Source: Halieaceae bacterium (GTDB lineage: Bacteria; Pseudomonadota; Gammaproteobacteria; Pseudomonadales; Halieaceae). Taken from it: a stretch of DNA of 34,014 bases. Below are positions 1-9,281 of this stretch, one piece after another. How positions within the stretch are numbered: the stretch's first letter is position 1; each line of letters begins with the position of its first letter. The notes beneath the pieces were generated by a model, which was given only the letters and a program-made list of their open reading frames with translations, searched no databases and was not told where the DNA came from. Both the position numbers and the translations under genes were made by a program. The stretch lies in assembly GCA_024224435.1 (NCBI GenBank), contig JAAENL010000471.1, positions 1 to 34,014 of the forward strand. Reading direction: 5' to 3'.

Positions 1-2
1 CC

Positions 3-1919
3 GTGGGCAAGATCCCCGGCGGTTTCTTCAAGCGGGAAGCGCGTCCCAGTGAGAAAGAAACGCTGACCTCCCGCCTCATCGATAGGCCCATTCGCCCGCT
101 GTTTCCGAATGGTTTCATGAATGAAGTGCAGGTGATCTGTACTGTGATGTCCGCGGATAAGCATATCGACCCCGATATTCCTGCCATGATAGGAACTTCT
201 GCAGCGCTAGCCGTTTCCGGTTGCCCTTTCAATGGTCCGATTGGCGGCGCCCGCGTGGGTTTCAATGACGCCAAGGGGTATATTCTCAACCCGACTTACG
301 ATGAGCTTGCCGACAGCAAGCTGGACATGATCGTTGCGGGTACCAAGGATGCTGTGTTGATGGTGGAGTCCGAGGCCAAGGAGCTTTCGGAAGACCAGAT
401 GCTCGGCGCGGTACTGTTTGCTCATCAGGAGATGCAGGCCGTTATCCAGGCGATTCAGGAACTGGTAGAAGAAGCGGGTAAGCCGCGCTGGGAATGGGAA
501 GCTGCGCCAGTCAACGAAGCGCTGCTGGCCTCGGTCGATGAGCAGGTGAAGGCCGATCTCGGTGAGGCATACCGCATTACCGAGAAGGCAGCCCGCTACG
601 AGCGAGTGGGAGAGATCCGCGATGCGGCGGTGCAGGCCCTCGTCGGTGAAGACGGCCCTACCGCAGACGACGTCAAGGATATCTTCAAGAAGATCGAGAA
701 AGGGCTCGTGCGCAAGCGTATCCTGTCCGGCGAAGCGCGTATCGACGGCCGCGATAACCGCACTGTGCGCCAGATCGCCTGTGAAGTGGATGTGCTGGCT
801 AAGGTCCATGGCAGCGCACTCTTTACACGGGGTGAGACCCAGGCCATTGGAGCGGTAACGCTCGGTTCAACCCGAGACGCCCAGATCATTGATGCACTGG
901 AAGGGTCGCGCCGCGATCCGTTTATGTTGCACTATAATTTCCCTCCCTATTCGGTGGGTGAGGCTGGCCGCGTAGGCTTCACCGGTCGCCGCGAGGTGGG
1001 ACACGGTCGCTTGGCCCGTCGTGGTCTGGCAGCTGTGTTGCCTGATCAGGAAGAGTTCCCCTACACCATTCGCGTGGTTTCTGAGATTACCGAATCCAAT
1101 GGATCCAGTTCTATGGCCTCCGTGTGTGTCGGCTCTCTTGGCCTCATGGCAGCGGGCGTGCCCCTGAAGGCGCCGGTTGCAGGGATTGCAATGGGTCTGG
1201 TCAAGGAAGGCAACCAGTTCGCAGTCCTGACTGACATTCTTGGCGACGAGGATCACCTCGGCGACATGGACTTCAAGGTGGCCGGTACTGCCGAGGGTGT
1301 TACCGCCCTGCAGATGGACATCAAGATTGAAGGGATCAATGAGCAGATCATGGAAGTGGCACTGGAGCAGGCCAAGGTAGCGCGTCTGCATATTCTCGGG
1401 CAGATGAATGAGGTGTTGCCGCAAGCACGCCAAGTCACCTCTGAGAATGCGCCCAGCATGATGACCCTGAAGGTCGATTCCGACAAAATCCGTGACATCA
1501 TCGGCAAGGGCGGCGCCACTATTCGCTCTATCACCGAACAGTCCGGTGCGACAGTTGACGTCGAAGACGACGGCACGGTGCGCATTTTTGGCCCGGATCA
1601 GGCTTCGCGTGACGCCGCTGTCGCCATGGTCGAGGAGATCACTGCGGAGGCTGAAGTCGGTGCGGTATATACCGGTACAGTGGCACGCATCGTAGACTTT
1701 GGTGCCTTTGTCAATATCTTGCCTGGCAAGGACGGACTGGTGCACATCTCCCAGATCGCCAACGAGCGGGTGGAGAATGTGACAGACCATCTGAGCGAAG
1801 GCGAGGAGGTGCGTGTGAAAGTGCTGGACGTTGATCAGCGTGGTCGTATCAAGCTCTCTATCAAGGAGTTGCTCGAGGACGAGGCGCCTGCCGGAAATAC
1901 GGCGGAAGCAGCCGAGTAA
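3..1919 (+). CDS. pnp: Polyribonucleotide nucleotidyltransferase (PNPase), 5'-truncated by window edge
   Basis: PNPase is a phosphorolytic 3'-to-5' exoribonuclease and part of the RNA degradosome. The 638 visible codons begin at the conserved [11 protein letters not shown] segment. This corresponds to about residue 70 of the roughly 710-residue family, so about 70 N-terminal residues lie outside the window and the first GTG is an internal codon rather than a start. Two RNase PH-like halves are visible ([19 protein letters not shown] and [11 protein letters not shown]). They are followed by a KH domain ([15 protein letters not shown]) and an S1 domain ([18 protein letters not shown]). The C-terminus is short and Glu/Ala-rich. 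A strong intrinsic terminator follows 28 bp after the stop. Identity is near certain from the complete set of family motifs. Confidence 0.97.
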   Translation: MGKIPGGFFKREARPSEKETLTSRLIDRPIRPLFPNGFMNEVQVICTVMSADKHIDPDIPAMIGTSAALAVSGCPFNGPIGGARVGFNDAKGYILNPTYDELADSKLDMIVAGTKDAVLMVESEAKELSEDQMLGAVLFAHQEMQAVIQAIQELVEEAGKPRWEWEAAPVNEALLASVDEQVKADLGEAYRITEKAARYERVGEIRDAAVQALVGEDGPTADDVKDIFKKIEKGLVRKRILSGEARIDGRDNRTVRQIACEVDVLAKVHGSALFTRGETQAIGAVTLGSTRDAQIIDALEGSRRDPFMLHYNFPPYSVGEAGRVGFTGRREVGHGRLARRGLAAVLPDQEEFPYTIRVVSEITESNGSSSMASVCVGSLGLMAAGVPLKAPVAGIAMGLVKEGNQFAVLTDILGDEDHLGDMDFKVAGTAEGVTALQMDIKIEGINEQIMEVALEQAKVARLHILGQMNEVLPQARQVTSENAPSMMTLKVDSDKIRDIIGKGGATIRSITEQSGATVDVEDDGTVRIFGPDQASRDAAVAMVEEITAEAEVGAVYTGTVARIVDFGAFVNILPGKDGLVHISQIANERVENVTDHLSEGEEVRVKVLDVDQRGRIKLSIKELLEDEAPAGNTAEAAE

Positions 1920-1947
1920 CGCACGGCTTCAATCGCGTAAAGAACAG

Positions 1948-1980
1948 GGGAGGGCTCGTCAGGGCCCTCCCTTTTTTTTC
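1948..1980 (+). terminator. Rho-independent terminator of pnp
   Basis: A perfect 8-bp GC-rich stem (GGGAGGGC / GCCCTCCC) with an 8-nt loop is followed directly by eight T residues. It lies just after the pnp stop and in the direction of pnp transcription. Confidence 0.9.
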
Positions 1981-2150
1981 GTCTGAAAACGGCTCAGGCT
2001 TGAGGCAGGGGCTCCGTGAGGTTGTTTTTATCTGCCACCTCGGGCCGGGTGCCGGAGGCCGCGCGTGTTTCAGCAAGGGTTCGTAATGCGCGAACTTTTC
2101 TACGCCCTCTCTGTTCCATTTCAGCATATCGACCGGGCCGGGCCACCGGC

Positions 2151-4082
2151 TCAGGAGGGTCTATTGGCCACCAGGTTTTCCACCACTGAAGGGTCTGCCA
2201 ATGTGCTGATATCGCCCAGGCTGTCCAGCTCATTCTCGGCGATCTTGCGCAGTATTCTGCGCATGATTTTACCGGAGCGCGTTTTCGGCAGTCCGGGAGC
2301 CCACTGAATAATATCGGGTTTGGCAATGGGGCCGATTGCCCGCACACAGAGGGCGATCAGCTCCTCTCGCAGGGTATCGCTGGGCTCTATACCCTGCATC
2401 GGTGTCACATAAGCGTAGATGCCCTGTCCCTTGATGTCGTGGGGGAAGCCGACAACAGCAGCCTCTGCAACTTGGTCGTGCAGCACCAGCGCGCTTTCTA
2501 CCTCCGCCGTGCCCATGCGGTGTCCGGATACGTTGAGTACGTCGTCCACCCGCCCCGTGATCCAGTAATAGCCGTCCCCGTCGCGCCTCGCGCCGTCGCC
2601 GGTGAAGTAGTAGCCGGGGTATTGGCTGAAGTAAGTGTCTATCATGCGCTGATGGTCACCGTAGACTGAGCGGATCTGGCCAGGCCAGGATGATTTTATG
2701 ACCAGGTAGCCAGCGCCAGCGCCTTCAATTTGCTCGCCCTGTTCATTGAGCAGCGCAAGCTCCACGCCGAAGAATGGGCGTGAGGCGGAGCCCGGTTTCA
2801 AGTCGGTCGCGCCGGGCAGGGGGGTGATCATATGGCCTCCCGTCTCGGTTTGCCACCAGGTGTCCACAATCGGACAGCGCTGCTCGCCCACTACATTGTA
2901 ATACCACTCCCAGGCCTCTGGATTGATTGGCTCACCCACTGTGCCCAGCAATTTCAGCGAGGCCCTGGAGCAGCGCGTGACAGGCTCGTCACCCAAAGCT
3001 TGTAAAGCACGTATGGCGGTGGGTGCGGTGTAAAAGATATTCACCTTGTGCTTGTCTATCACCTCCCAGCAGCGCGCCGCATCCGGATACGTGGGAATGC
3101 CCTCGAACATCATGGAAATGGCGCCATTGGCCAGCGGGCCATAAAGAATATAGGTGTGGCCTGTAACCCACCCTACGTCCGCAGTGCACCAGTAGATATC
3201 GCCGTCGCGGTAGTCAAAGGTGTATTTAAAGGTCATGGCGGCCTGTAGCAGGTAACCGCCGGTGGTGTGAAGGACACCCTTGGGCTTGCCGGTGGAGCCC
3301 GAGGTATAAAGAATGAACAGCGGGTCTTCCGACTCCATGGACTCGGCTGCACACTCCGTGTCTGCGCCGGCTACGAGATCGTGGTACCAGACGTCGCGGC
3401 CGTCATGCCAGGCGATATTGCCGCCCGTCCGTTTTACTACCAGGCATGTGTGTACATTGGGGCACACCGAAAGTGCTTTGTCCGCATTGGCTTTCAGAGG
3501 AATATTTTTTCCGCCGCGCACGCCCTCGTCAGCGGTGATCAGGGTCTGGCAATCGGAGTCAAGGATGCGGTCTTTCAGTGCCTCGGGCGAAAAGCCTCCA
3601 AATACCACTGAGTGAACTGCGCCGATGCGAGTGCAGGCCAGCATGGCATAGGCCGCCTCAGGAATCATTGGCATATAGATACACACCCGGTCGCCCTTGC
3701 GCACCCCGCGTGATTTCAAAACATTGGCCAGTCGGCAAACCTGGTCTTTCAGTTCGGCATAAGTAATGCGTTGGTCATCGGCAGGGTCGTCTCCCTCCCA
3801 AATTAACGCTGTCTGGCTAGCGCGTTGTGGCAGGTGCCTGTCAATGCAGTTGTAGCTGACGTTCAGTCTGCCTCCGCTGAACCATTCAGCGACACCCGCA
3901 ACAAAATCGTAATTGCGCACGCGGTCCCATGGCTTGTCCCAGGAAAGGAACTCAGTTGCCATCTCCGCCCAGAAGCTGTCCGGATCGGCTAAAGAACGTT
4001 GGTACATCAACTGATAACTGTCGGCGTTAATGTGTGCATCGTGGAAGTTTTCAGGCACGGGGCGGGTGGTGGACTCAGACAT
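2151..4082 (-). CDS. acs: Acetyl-CoA synthetase (AMP-forming)
   Basis: The enzyme activates acetate with ATP and CoA to acetyl-CoA through acetyl-AMP. The 643-residue product has the usual full length for Acs. The P-loop-like adenylation motif [11 protein letters not shown] lies at residues 259-269. The C-terminal [11 protein letters not shown] motif carries Lys605, the residue acetylated in regulated Acs enzymes. The N-terminal ACAS domain is present. The ATG start is preceded by a good AAGGAAAGG ribosome binding site. The gene converges on pnp and is separated from panC by 164 bp that contain a plausible promoter. It appears to be a single-gene unit. A propionyl-CoA synthetase is a less likely alternative. 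Confidence 0.95.
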   Translation of the reverse strand: MSESTTRPVPENFHDAHINADSYQLMYQRSLADPDSFWAEMATEFLSWDKPWDRVRNYDFVAGVAEWFSGGRLNVSYNCIDRHLPQRASQTALIWEGDDPADDQRITYAELKDQVCRLANVLKSRGVRKGDRVCIYMPMIPEAAYAMLACTRIGAVHSVVFGGFSPEALKDRILDSDCQTLITADEGVRGGKNIPLKANADKALSVCPNVHTCLVVKRTGGNIAWHDGRDVWYHDLVAGADTECAAESMESEDPLFILYTSGSTGKPKGVLHTTGGYLLQAAMTFKYTFDYRDGDIYWCTADVGWVTGHTYILYGPLANGAISMMFEGIPTYPDAARCWEVIDKHKVNIFYTAPTAIRALQALGDEPVTRCSRASLKLLGTVGEPINPEAWEWYYNVVGEQRCPIVDTWWQTETGGHMITPLPGATDLKPGSASRPFFGVELALLNEQGEQIEGAGAGYLVIKSSWPGQIRSVYGDHQRMIDTYFSQYPGYYFTGDGARRDGDGYYWITGRVDDVLNVSGHRMGTAEVESALVLHDQVAEAAVVGFPHDIKGQGIYAYVTPMQGIEPSDTLREELIALCVRAIGPIAKPDIIQWAPGLPKTRSGKIMRRILRKIAENELDSLGDISTLADPSVVENLVANRPS

Positions 4083-4117
4083 GATGCCCTTTCCTTATGT
4101 CGTTATTTGGAACAAGG

Positions 4118-4145
4118 ATAATACGTTGCGCGGGATGTGTTGCAA
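4118..4145 (-). promoter_or_regulatory. Candidate sigma70 promoter for acs
   Basis: Read on the minus strand, TTGCAA (-35, 4/6) is followed after 16 bp by TATTAT (-10, 5/6). Transcription would start about 30 bp upstream of the acs ATG. This is a pattern match only. Confidence 0.45.
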
Positions 4146-4246
4146 CCTTGATGGCGAAATAGCCAGATGCCGTTGATACGCAACAAGCGTTGCGATAGTA
4201 GATCAGCGAGAGTGGCGCGGCAGAGAAATGGCAAGAATCAGGCGGC

Positions 4247-5134
4247 CTAGCGGCCGTCTGCGAGCATGCCCCAATCAGAAATGGGGTTGAGGACGAGCCG
4301 GACATTGTCAATCAAGCGGGTCTCACCCAGTCGGGCGGCGGCGAGGATAGCCACCTCCTCGGTGCTATCTGTAACCGCCTTTAGAGTGCGTGCGTCGCGC
4401 ACCGTGAAGTAGTCGGTTTCAAACCCGGCCTGCAGCAGGCGCAGTCGCGCGTGGGACTCCAGCTGCAAGAAATTATCGAACCCGCAGGCGATAGCCTCGC
4501 GGCACTCATTGAGTGTCTGGTTCAGTGTTGGCGCAATGCGGCGGTGCTGCAGCGAGAGGTAGCCATTACGTGAACTTTTAGCGAGGCCGTCCTCGTCCCG
4601 CGTCGTGGCCACGCCAATGATGTCAATGGGCATGCAGAGATCGGTGACCATTTTCCGCACAATGGACAATTGCTGAAAATCCTTCTCGCCAAACAGCGCC
4701 ACGTCAGGCTGCACTATATTGAATAGTTTGCTGACCACCGTAGTCACGCCATCAAAATGTCCCGGGCGACTGCTGCCGCAGAGCGTGTCCCCCAACTCAG
4801 GCACTTGCACCAGAGTTTGTGCGTCCATGCCCTGCGGGTACACATCATTGACACCGGGTGCGAAAAGCACCTGCACGCCCTCGGCGAACAGCTTTTCCTT
4901 GTCGGCAAGGAGGGTGCGGGGATAGGCGTCGAGATCTTCGGTTGGGCCAAATTGCAGGGGATTTACAAAAACGCTGACAACGACGATATCGCAGAGTGTT
5001 TGGGCCTTGCGTACCAGGTCGAGATGCCCCTCATGCAGGTTACCCATGGTCGGCACAAAGGCGATGGTCTGCGCCTGTCCGCGGAAGGCTGCAAGCGCGG
5101 GTTTTAGTGCTGCGGTGCTGTTGTAGGTTCGCAT
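4247..5134 (-). CDS. panC: Pantothenate synthetase (pantoate--beta-alanine ligase)
   Basis: PanC condenses pantoate with beta-alanine using ATP, the last step of pantothenate (coenzyme A precursor) synthesis. The 295-residue form starting MRTYNST fits the family length. An upstream GTG-type extension of 14 residues is possible, but it has no family similarity that I recognise. Diagnostic motifs are PTMGNLHEGH (residues 28-37, the HIGH-like nucleotide-binding loop), LFGEKDFQQL and SSRNGYLS. It lies downstream of panB on the same strand but 268 bp away, so it may have its own promoter. The candidate Shine-Dalgarno AAGGGG is 11 nt from this ATG, rather far, so the exact start is uncertain. Confidence 0.93.
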   Translation of the reverse strand: MRTYNSTAALKPALAAFRGQAQTIAFVPTMGNLHEGHLDLVRKAQTLCDIVVVSVFVNPLQFGPTEDLDAYPRTLLADKEKLFAEGVQVLFAPGVNDVYPQGMDAQTLVQVPELGDTLCGSSRPGHFDGVTTVVSKLFNIVQPDVALFGEKDFQQLSIVRKMVTDLCMPIDIIGVATTRDEDGLAKSSRNGYLSLQHRRIAPTLNQTLNECREAIACGFDNFLQLESHARLRLLQAGFETDYFTVRDARTLKAVTDSTEEVAILAAARLGETRLIDNVRLVLNPISDWGMLADGR

Positions 5135-5231
5135 ATCTAGGTGATCCCCTTCGGGTGCACTGGTGACGCTAAACACATAAAAGATTTATGGGAGTGAACA
5201 ATCGGCTCAACCCCGGACTCGGAGCGAGTAT

Positions 5232-5249
5232 GCCGCAACACTTTGCGGC
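5232..5249. repeat. Short hairpin in the panB-panC gap
   Basis: A perfect 7-bp inverted repeat, GCCGCAA / TTGCGGC, has a 4-nt loop. No T-run follows on either strand, so it does not look like an intrinsic terminator. It could be an mRNA structure between panB and panC. Function is unknown. Confidence 0.35.
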
Positions 5250-5339
5250 CGGCAACGGCTTTATGCGGAAAATTCACACTGTTTGTTACCAAAAGAAGCA
5301 AAGCAGGGTTGTGCATATTGTGGGGTGAAATCTACAATA

Positions 5340-5355
5340 GTAAGCACTCACTTAC
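5340..5355. promoter_or_regulatory. Possible operator-like inverted repeat in the panB-panC gap
   Basis: GTAAG and CTTAC arms are separated by 6 bp, giving a 16-bp dyad in AT-richer DNA. The size and symmetry resemble operators of TetR-type dimeric repressors, but no regulator is encoded nearby. The rest of this 268-bp gap shows no convincing gene. Confidence 0.2.
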
Positions 5356-5402
5356 CTCGTGATCAGCTGAATATTGAGGAAAGCATACCCGAGTGAGGCG
5401 CT

Positions 5403-6263
5403 TTAACAAGGTGGCACGATAATGCGGCGGCGGCAGAGTGTGTACCGATGTCCACCCGCTGGGCGTCCTGCCCAGGTGTAGGTATCCTCTTCGGCCGGGT
5501 ATGCGCCCGATTTAACCGCGTCGACAAAGGCCTGCAGACCGCCGGCGATACTGGATTGACCCGCCATAAAATTCTGCACGAAACGCGGGGTATGCGTCGA
5601 CAGCCCCAGCAGGTCGTGCATGACAAGGACTTGCCCGTCCGTTTCCCGTCCCGCGCCAATACCGATGACTGGAATGTCGAGATTCTTGCTGATATCCGCC
5701 GCCAGGTCGGAGGGGATACATTCCAGTACCAGCAGGCTGGCACCGGCGTCCTGAATTTCCACCGCCTCCGCCCGGATTGATTTGGCCTCCTTGGGTGTGC
5801 GGCCCTGTACCTTGAAGCCGCCAAAGGCGTTAACTGACTGCGGCGTGAGGCCCAGGTGTGCGCATACCGGTATCCCGCGCTCTACGAGGCTGCTAATGGT
5901 ATCGGATAGCCACGCGCCACCCTCCATCTTGACCATGTGAGCCCCCGCCTGCATGAGGTGGGTGGCGTTCTCCATCGCCTGCTCTCTGGTGGTATAGCTC
6001 ATAAACGGCATGTCGGCGATGACCAGTGAGCGCGGATTGGCGCGGCACACACTCTCCGTGTGGTAGGCCATGTCGGCAATAGTGACGGGAATCGTACTAT
6101 CGTGACCTTGCAGAACCATACCCAGTGAGTCCCCCACCAGTATAAGTTCAGCGCCCGTATCGCTGATAAGCCTGGCAAAGGTAGCATCGTAGGCGGTAAT
6201 ACAGACAAACTTTTCGTCCGCTGCTTTCATTTTGTCCAGGGTGCTTATGGTGATTTTGCCCAT
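5403..6263 (-). CDS. panB: 3-methyl-2-oxobutanoate hydroxymethyltransferase
   Basis: PanB transfers a hydroxymethyl group from methylene-tetrahydrofolate to ketoisovalerate, the first committed step to pantoate. Family segments are complete: CITAYDATFARL, ILVGDSLGMVLQGHDSTIPVT, HMVKMEGGAW, GIPVCAHLGLTPQSVNAFGG and IPVIGIGAGRETDGQVLV. The product has 286 residues, about 20 more than the usual 263-266. The additional Arg/Cys-containing tail follows YPAEEDTYT, where most family members end, so a lost stop codon or a natural extension is possible. The gene starts 53 bp downstream of the deoxynucleoside kinase gene and lies in the leftward pcnB-folK-kinase-panB group. The folate-dependent reaction fits with folK in the same group. 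Confidence 0.95.
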   Translation of the reverse strand: MGKITISTLDKMKAADEKFVCITAYDATFARLISDTGAELILVGDSLGMVLQGHDSTIPVTIADMAYHTESVCRANPRSLVIADMPFMSYTTREQAMENATHLMQAGAHMVKMEGGAWLSDTISSLVERGIPVCAHLGLTPQSVNAFGGFKVQGRTPKEAKSIRAEAVEIQDAGASLLVLECIPSDLAADISKNLDIPVIGIGAGRETDGQVLVMHDLLGLSTHTPRFVQNFMAGQSSIAGGLQAFVDAVKSGAYPAEEDTYTWAGRPAGGHRYTLCRRRIIVPPC

Positions 6264-6316
6264 GGTTGCAGTCCTGTGCGCTGGTTACCGGTATTGAAGG
6301 CCTCAGGGGCGCAATA

Positions 6317-7000
6317 CTATCTGAAAAACGTGGGATTGAAATAGTGGCGACCGCTACGAATGTCCAGCATGTAATCCACCAGATCCTGGTAATCGGAAAC
6401 ACTGTTGGCAAGATCAATCTCACTGGCGTTTACGATCAGCAGCGGGGCGTCATCGTAGTACAGAAAGAACTCGCTGTACACTTCGTTGAGGCGCTCTAAA
6501 TAGTCACGGTTGACGCCCTTTTCCATGGCCAGCCCGCGATTTTCGATCCTCGAGAGCAGCACATCGGTGGGTGCCTGCAGGTACACTACCAAGTCGGGCC
6601 GGGGCGCATCGATGGTCATTTGTTGGTAGACCTTTTCGTAAAGCTGGTATTCATCTGGGTCCAGGTTGATACGCGCAAACAGTGGGTCCTTGTCGATCAG
6701 GAAATCCGCCACCGTGTCCCGCGCGAAAATATCGGCCTGGCGTAAATCCTGAATCTTCTGCGCGCGCTGGAAAAGGAAAAACAGCTGTGTCGCAAGTGCT
6801 GCCTGCTCGCGATTGCTGTAGAAGCGTTCCAGAAACGGGTTGTCTTCCGCGTCCTCCAACAAGGTAGCGCAGTCGAAGCTTGCAGCCAGTTTGTGGGCTA
6901 GCGTGGTTTTGCCCACGCCAATCGAACCCTCAACTGCGATGAAAGAGGGCGGTGTGCGTCCTTTTAGCTCGACGCTGATAGCCTTGTTGCTTGCAATCAC
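6317..7000 (-). CDS. Deoxynucleoside kinase family protein
   Basis: This is a 227-residue P-loop kinase of the deoxynucleoside kinase (dNK/dGK) family, which phosphorylates deoxynucleosides for salvage. The Walker A motif is GSIGVGKTTLA (about residues 25-35). The ARDTVADF segment corresponds to the family's ERS-like substrate region, and LVVYLQAPTDVLLSRIENRGLAME provides the Asp and the lid Arg segment. It starts at GTG, with AGGGA 5 nt upstream, and lies 15 bp after folK. Substrate preference (dA, dG or other) cannot be read from the sequence. Its position between folK and panB suggests co-transcription rather than a role in pantothenate synthesis. Confidence 0.85.
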   Translation of the reverse strand: MIASNKAISVELKGRTPPSFIAVEGSIGVGKTTLAHKLAASFDCATLLEDAEDNPFLERFYSNREQAALATQLFFLFQRAQKIQDLRQADIFARDTVADFLIDKDPLFARINLDPDEYQLYEKVYQQMTIDAPRPDLVVYLQAPTDVLLSRIENRGLAMEKGVNRDYLERLNEVYSEFFLYYDDAPLLIVNASEIDLANSVSDYQDLVDYMLDIRSGRHYFNPTFFR

Positions 7001-7015
7001 AGTCGTCCCTGTGGG

Positions 7016-7531
7016 TTACCTGTTCTCTGGGAAATATGCGCCCCGCAGCGGGAGCGCGGTTTTCTCCAGCCCGTTAGCGGGGCATTCCCGCAGCAGGGCA
7101 TCAATCTTCATGCCGTTTGGCAGCAGGTTAGTGTTGCTGATTTCGCGCAGAGGGTACAGAACAAAATTGCGCTCTCCCATGCGGGGATGCGGAACAGTGA
7201 GCTGCGCGGTGCTGATCACCTGATCGCCATACAGCAGGATATCCAGATCCAGCGTCCGGGGCCCCCAGTGTTCGGTGCGCTCGCGACCCTGTGTTGTCTC
7301 GATGTGTTGGAGCTTCTGCAACAAGACCTCAGGCGCGAGCTCCGTCGCAATCATGGCAACTGCATTGAGGTAGTCTGGTTGCTCGCCAGGTCCCACGGCA
7401 GTGCTGCGCCAACCGCTCGAAACGCTCTGCAGTTCTGTAAGGGGTAGTGCTGCCAGGCTTTCAAGTGCTGTGCGTAGCTGCGATAACGGATGGCCCAGGT
7501 TGCTGCCCAACGCGATGTACGCCGGGATCAT
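7016..7531 (-). CDS. folK: 2-amino-4-hydroxy-6-hydroxymethyldihydropteridine diphosphokinase (HPPK)
   Basis: FolK transfers pyrophosphate from ATP to hydroxymethyl-dihydropterin in folate synthesis. The 171-residue form starts at MIPAYIALGSNLGHP, the usual N-terminal motif. An upstream in-frame extension of 38 residues overlaps pcnB and has no family character. HWGPRTLDLDILLYG, with the Mg-binding DLDILL segment, and PHPRMGERNFVLYPL are intact. The ATG overlaps the pcnB TGA in an ATGA arrangement, which indicates translational coupling. Confidence 0.95.
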   Translation of the reverse strand: MIPAYIALGSNLGHPLSQLRTALESLAALPLTELQSVSSGWRSTAVGPGEQPDYLNAVAMIATELAPEVLLQKLQHIETTQGRERTEHWGPRTLDLDILLYGDQVISTAQLTVPHPRMGERNFVLYPLREISNTNLLPNGMKIDALLRECPANGLEKTALPLRGAYFPENR

Positions 7532-8829
7532 TCCGTGTGCTTTGGACGTCGCGTCCGGTTGCGAACGGGGCGGTTTCGGCGGCCCTTTGATGCCATTTTC
7601 TCCTCCCGTTCTGCGTGAGACAGCGTCTGAACCTCTGTCCACCACTGGCCCAGTCCATCGGTTTCGTCGCCGGCCTGTTCTCGCAGCAGGAGAAAATCAT
7701 AAGCCGCGCGAAACCGTCTATGTTCTATAAGTTCTAGCGCTTTACGGCCGGTTTTGCGCTGCAGACGCAATTGAAACTCCCAGATTTCCCGCATAGGTTG
7801 ACTGAATCGTCTGGGAATAGATAGATGTTGTGCAGCCGCCGAAATAGCATCCTGACCCGCTGCATGTATAGCGACCATGGGCGGCTCATCACCTGCCGTG
7901 CGCCGCTGGAACGCGTTATCGACCACAGGCCACAACAGCGCCGCCAGGATAAACGCGGGGGTGACCGGCTTATCTGCGGCGATACGGACATCTGTGCTGA
8001 CCATTGCCGCTTCTACCAGAGCCTGCCCGGTAGGGTGCTCTTCGAGGGCGATACAGGTCTCGGGGAACAAGTACCGCAGCAAATCGTGCTCGATCAGTTG
8101 GTCCAGTGTTGCGGCCGCGTACCCGCTGAGAAACAGCTTCAGGAATTCGTCGAAAAGGCGGGCCGAGGGAATCTGCTCCAGCAGATGCGCACATCGCGGG
8201 ATCGCCGCTGCGGTGTCCGGAGCGATGCCGAAGGACAGCTTGGCGGCAAATCGCAGCACACGCAGCATGCGCACGGGATCTTCGGTATAGCGTTGGTCGG
8301 GGTCGCCGATGATACGAATCTGCTGTTGCGCCATGTCCTCGAGCCCGTCTACCTGGTCGAACACCTCGAACTTTTCCGAGTCATAATACAGCGCGTTAAT
8401 GGTCAGATCGCGCCGCGCTGCATCCTCGGCGAGGGTGCCGTAGACGTTATCGCGTAACAGCAATCCGCTGGCAGATTGCTGCGAATGGTGCTTGCTGGCA
8501 CCTTTGCTCTGTCCGGTATCCGGTGTGCTGTCGTGATGCCCTCGGAAAGTAGTCACTTCAATAATCTCTCGCCCAAAGCGCACGTGCACTATGCGAAAGC
8601 GGCGGCCGATGATGCGTGAATTGCGGAACAGTTCGTTGACCGCCTCAGGAGTGGCATCCGTGGCGACGTCGAAATCTTTTGGGTGTGCTCCCCGCAGCAG
8701 ATCGCGCACGGCGCCACCGACAAGGTAGGCCTGGAAGCCTCCCTTGCGCAGGCGCGACATTACTTTCAGGGCGCTGTCGCTGATGTTTTTACGGGAGATG
8801 CAGTGCTGATCCCGGGGGATGATATTCAA
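7528..8829 (-). CDS. pcnB: Poly(A) polymerase I
   Basis: PcnB adds 3' poly(A) tails that promote RNA decay. The nucleotidyltransferase core is clear: AYLVGGAVRDLLRG, followed by the metal-binding KDFDVATDA and IIEVTTFRG. Then come RRDLTINALYYD and the RNA-binding region IRIIGDPDQRYTEDPVRMLRVLRFAAKL. The last 30 residues are basic (RNRPVRNRTRRPKH). At 433 residues it is full length. The start is probably TTG at 8829, because an in-frame TGA occurs three codons upstream and the next Met is 24 residues in. No strong ribosome binding site was found. It lies downstream of the candidate sRNA and could receive read-through transcription from its promoter. Confidence 0.94.
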   Translation of the reverse strand: MNIIPRDQHCISRKNISDSALKVMSRLRKGGFQAYLVGGAVRDLLRGAHPKDFDVATDATPEAVNELFRNSRIIGRRFRIVHVRFGREIIEVTTFRGHHDSTPDTGQSKGASKHHSQQSASGLLLRDNVYGTLAEDAARRDLTINALYYDSEKFEVFDQVDGLEDMAQQQIRIIGDPDQRYTEDPVRMLRVLRFAAKLSFGIAPDTAAAIPRCAHLLEQIPSARLFDEFLKLFLSGYAAATLDQLIEHDLLRYLFPETCIALEEHPTGQALVEAAMVSTDVRIAADKPVTPAFILAALLWPVVDNAFQRRTAGDEPPMVAIHAAGQDAISAAAQHLSIPRRFSQPMREIWEFQLRLQRKTGRKALELIEHRRFRAAYDFLLLREQAGDETDGLGQWWTEVQTLSHAEREEKMASKGRRNRPVRNRTRRPKHTE

Positions 8830-8949
8830 GCGGATTCAAACCTGTTGGGGGTGTTCAACCGATACGTAGCTTACCATACAAGGGCAGGGGCTTGCTGCAG
8901 GGCCAATGGTCTGCCCAGCGCAATAACGCATTGCGGGGAAGGGGTGAAT

Positions 8950-8976
8950 GATGGGGAAAACCGAGTTTTCCCCATC
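8950..8976 (-). repeat. 12-bp perfect hairpin at the 3' side of the candidate sRNA
   Basis: GATGGGGAAAAC pairs perfectly with GTTTTCCCCATC across a 3-nt loop. On the minus strand it is preceded by GACCTG. The 13-bp string GACCTGGATGGGG is repeated exactly at 9185-9173, where it begins a second, imperfect G/C-rich hairpin. It may be the terminal structure of the sRNA. Confidence 0.7.
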
Positions 8977-9156
8977 CAGGTCTCACGCCATCATTTATTC
9001 TTATTGCTCTGTGTTTTATTGTTAGGCAAATACAACCACAGTTGTAAGAGTGCCCAGTGTCTGCCAGCGTTAATGATCGCTGCTCGCAGATCGCCCACAA
9101 CGCTATCGGCAGTAACCCGCCGGTTGGAGGCGTGAAGATGAGCTAAATGGAAAATG

Positions 9157-9185
9157 TGGGGAAGAAATCTCCCCCCATCCAGGTC
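9157..9185 (-). repeat. Second copy of the GACCTGGATGGGG hairpin motif
   Basis: Thirteen bases (9173-9185) are identical to 8970-8982. A GGGGAAGA / TCTCCCCC imperfect stem with a short loop follows. This copy lies between the 5' A-rich motifs and the middle of the candidate sRNA. Confidence 0.6.
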
Positions 9186-9252
9186 CATAGTGCAGCACTG
9201 TTATTTTTATTAGGGTAGCAATTATTATTATTTTTCGTACCGGGTAGGATAC

Positions 9253-9269
9253 AGCAGTTATCGTGCCAA
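9253..9269 (-). promoter_or_regulatory. Sigma54 (-24/-12) promoter of the candidate sRNA
   Basis: On the minus strand TTGGCACG is followed by 4 bp and CTGCT. The -24 element matches the consensus YTGGCACG completely, and the -12 element TTGCW has one mismatch with the key GC retained. It lies 123 bp downstream of the cbrB stop and points toward pcnB. CbrB is itself a sigma54 activator. Confidence 0.82.
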
Positions 9270-9281
9270 CTTACGAATTGT

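Larger units (their letters stand above)
8950..9242 (-). ncRNA. Candidate CrcZ-like regulatory small RNA
   Basis: In Pseudomonas the interval between cbrB and pcnB encodes CrcZ, a CbrB/sigma54-dependent RNA that titrates Hfq/Crc. Here the same interval has no credible protein gene. It has a near-consensus sigma54 promoter pointing toward pcnB, with a predicted 5' end near 9242. On the minus strand there are A-rich AANAANAA blocks at 9235-9220, 9213-9200, 9026-9011 and 9010-8988, for example AAAAATAATAATAATT and CTAACAATAAAACAC. Two hairpins follow the A-rich blocks. The 3' end is set at the 12-bp perfect hairpin 8950-8976, but no T-run follows, so processing or a longer transcript into pcnB is possible. 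I infer function from position, promoter and motifs, not from alignment. Confidence 0.75.

Noticed and set aside
867-1790. 307-codon minus-strand frame opposite pnp
   Set aside because: It is antisense to a clear PNPase with all domains; its translation has no recognisable motif and arises from GC-rich codon structure.
5232-5249. Intrinsic terminator after panB
   Set aside because: The hairpin is good but no T-run follows on either strand.
8855-9188. Two minus-strand frames (81 and 65 codons) between cbrB and pcnB
   Set aside because: They overlap each other, have no convincing ribosome binding site or family, and the region is better explained as an sRNA gene.
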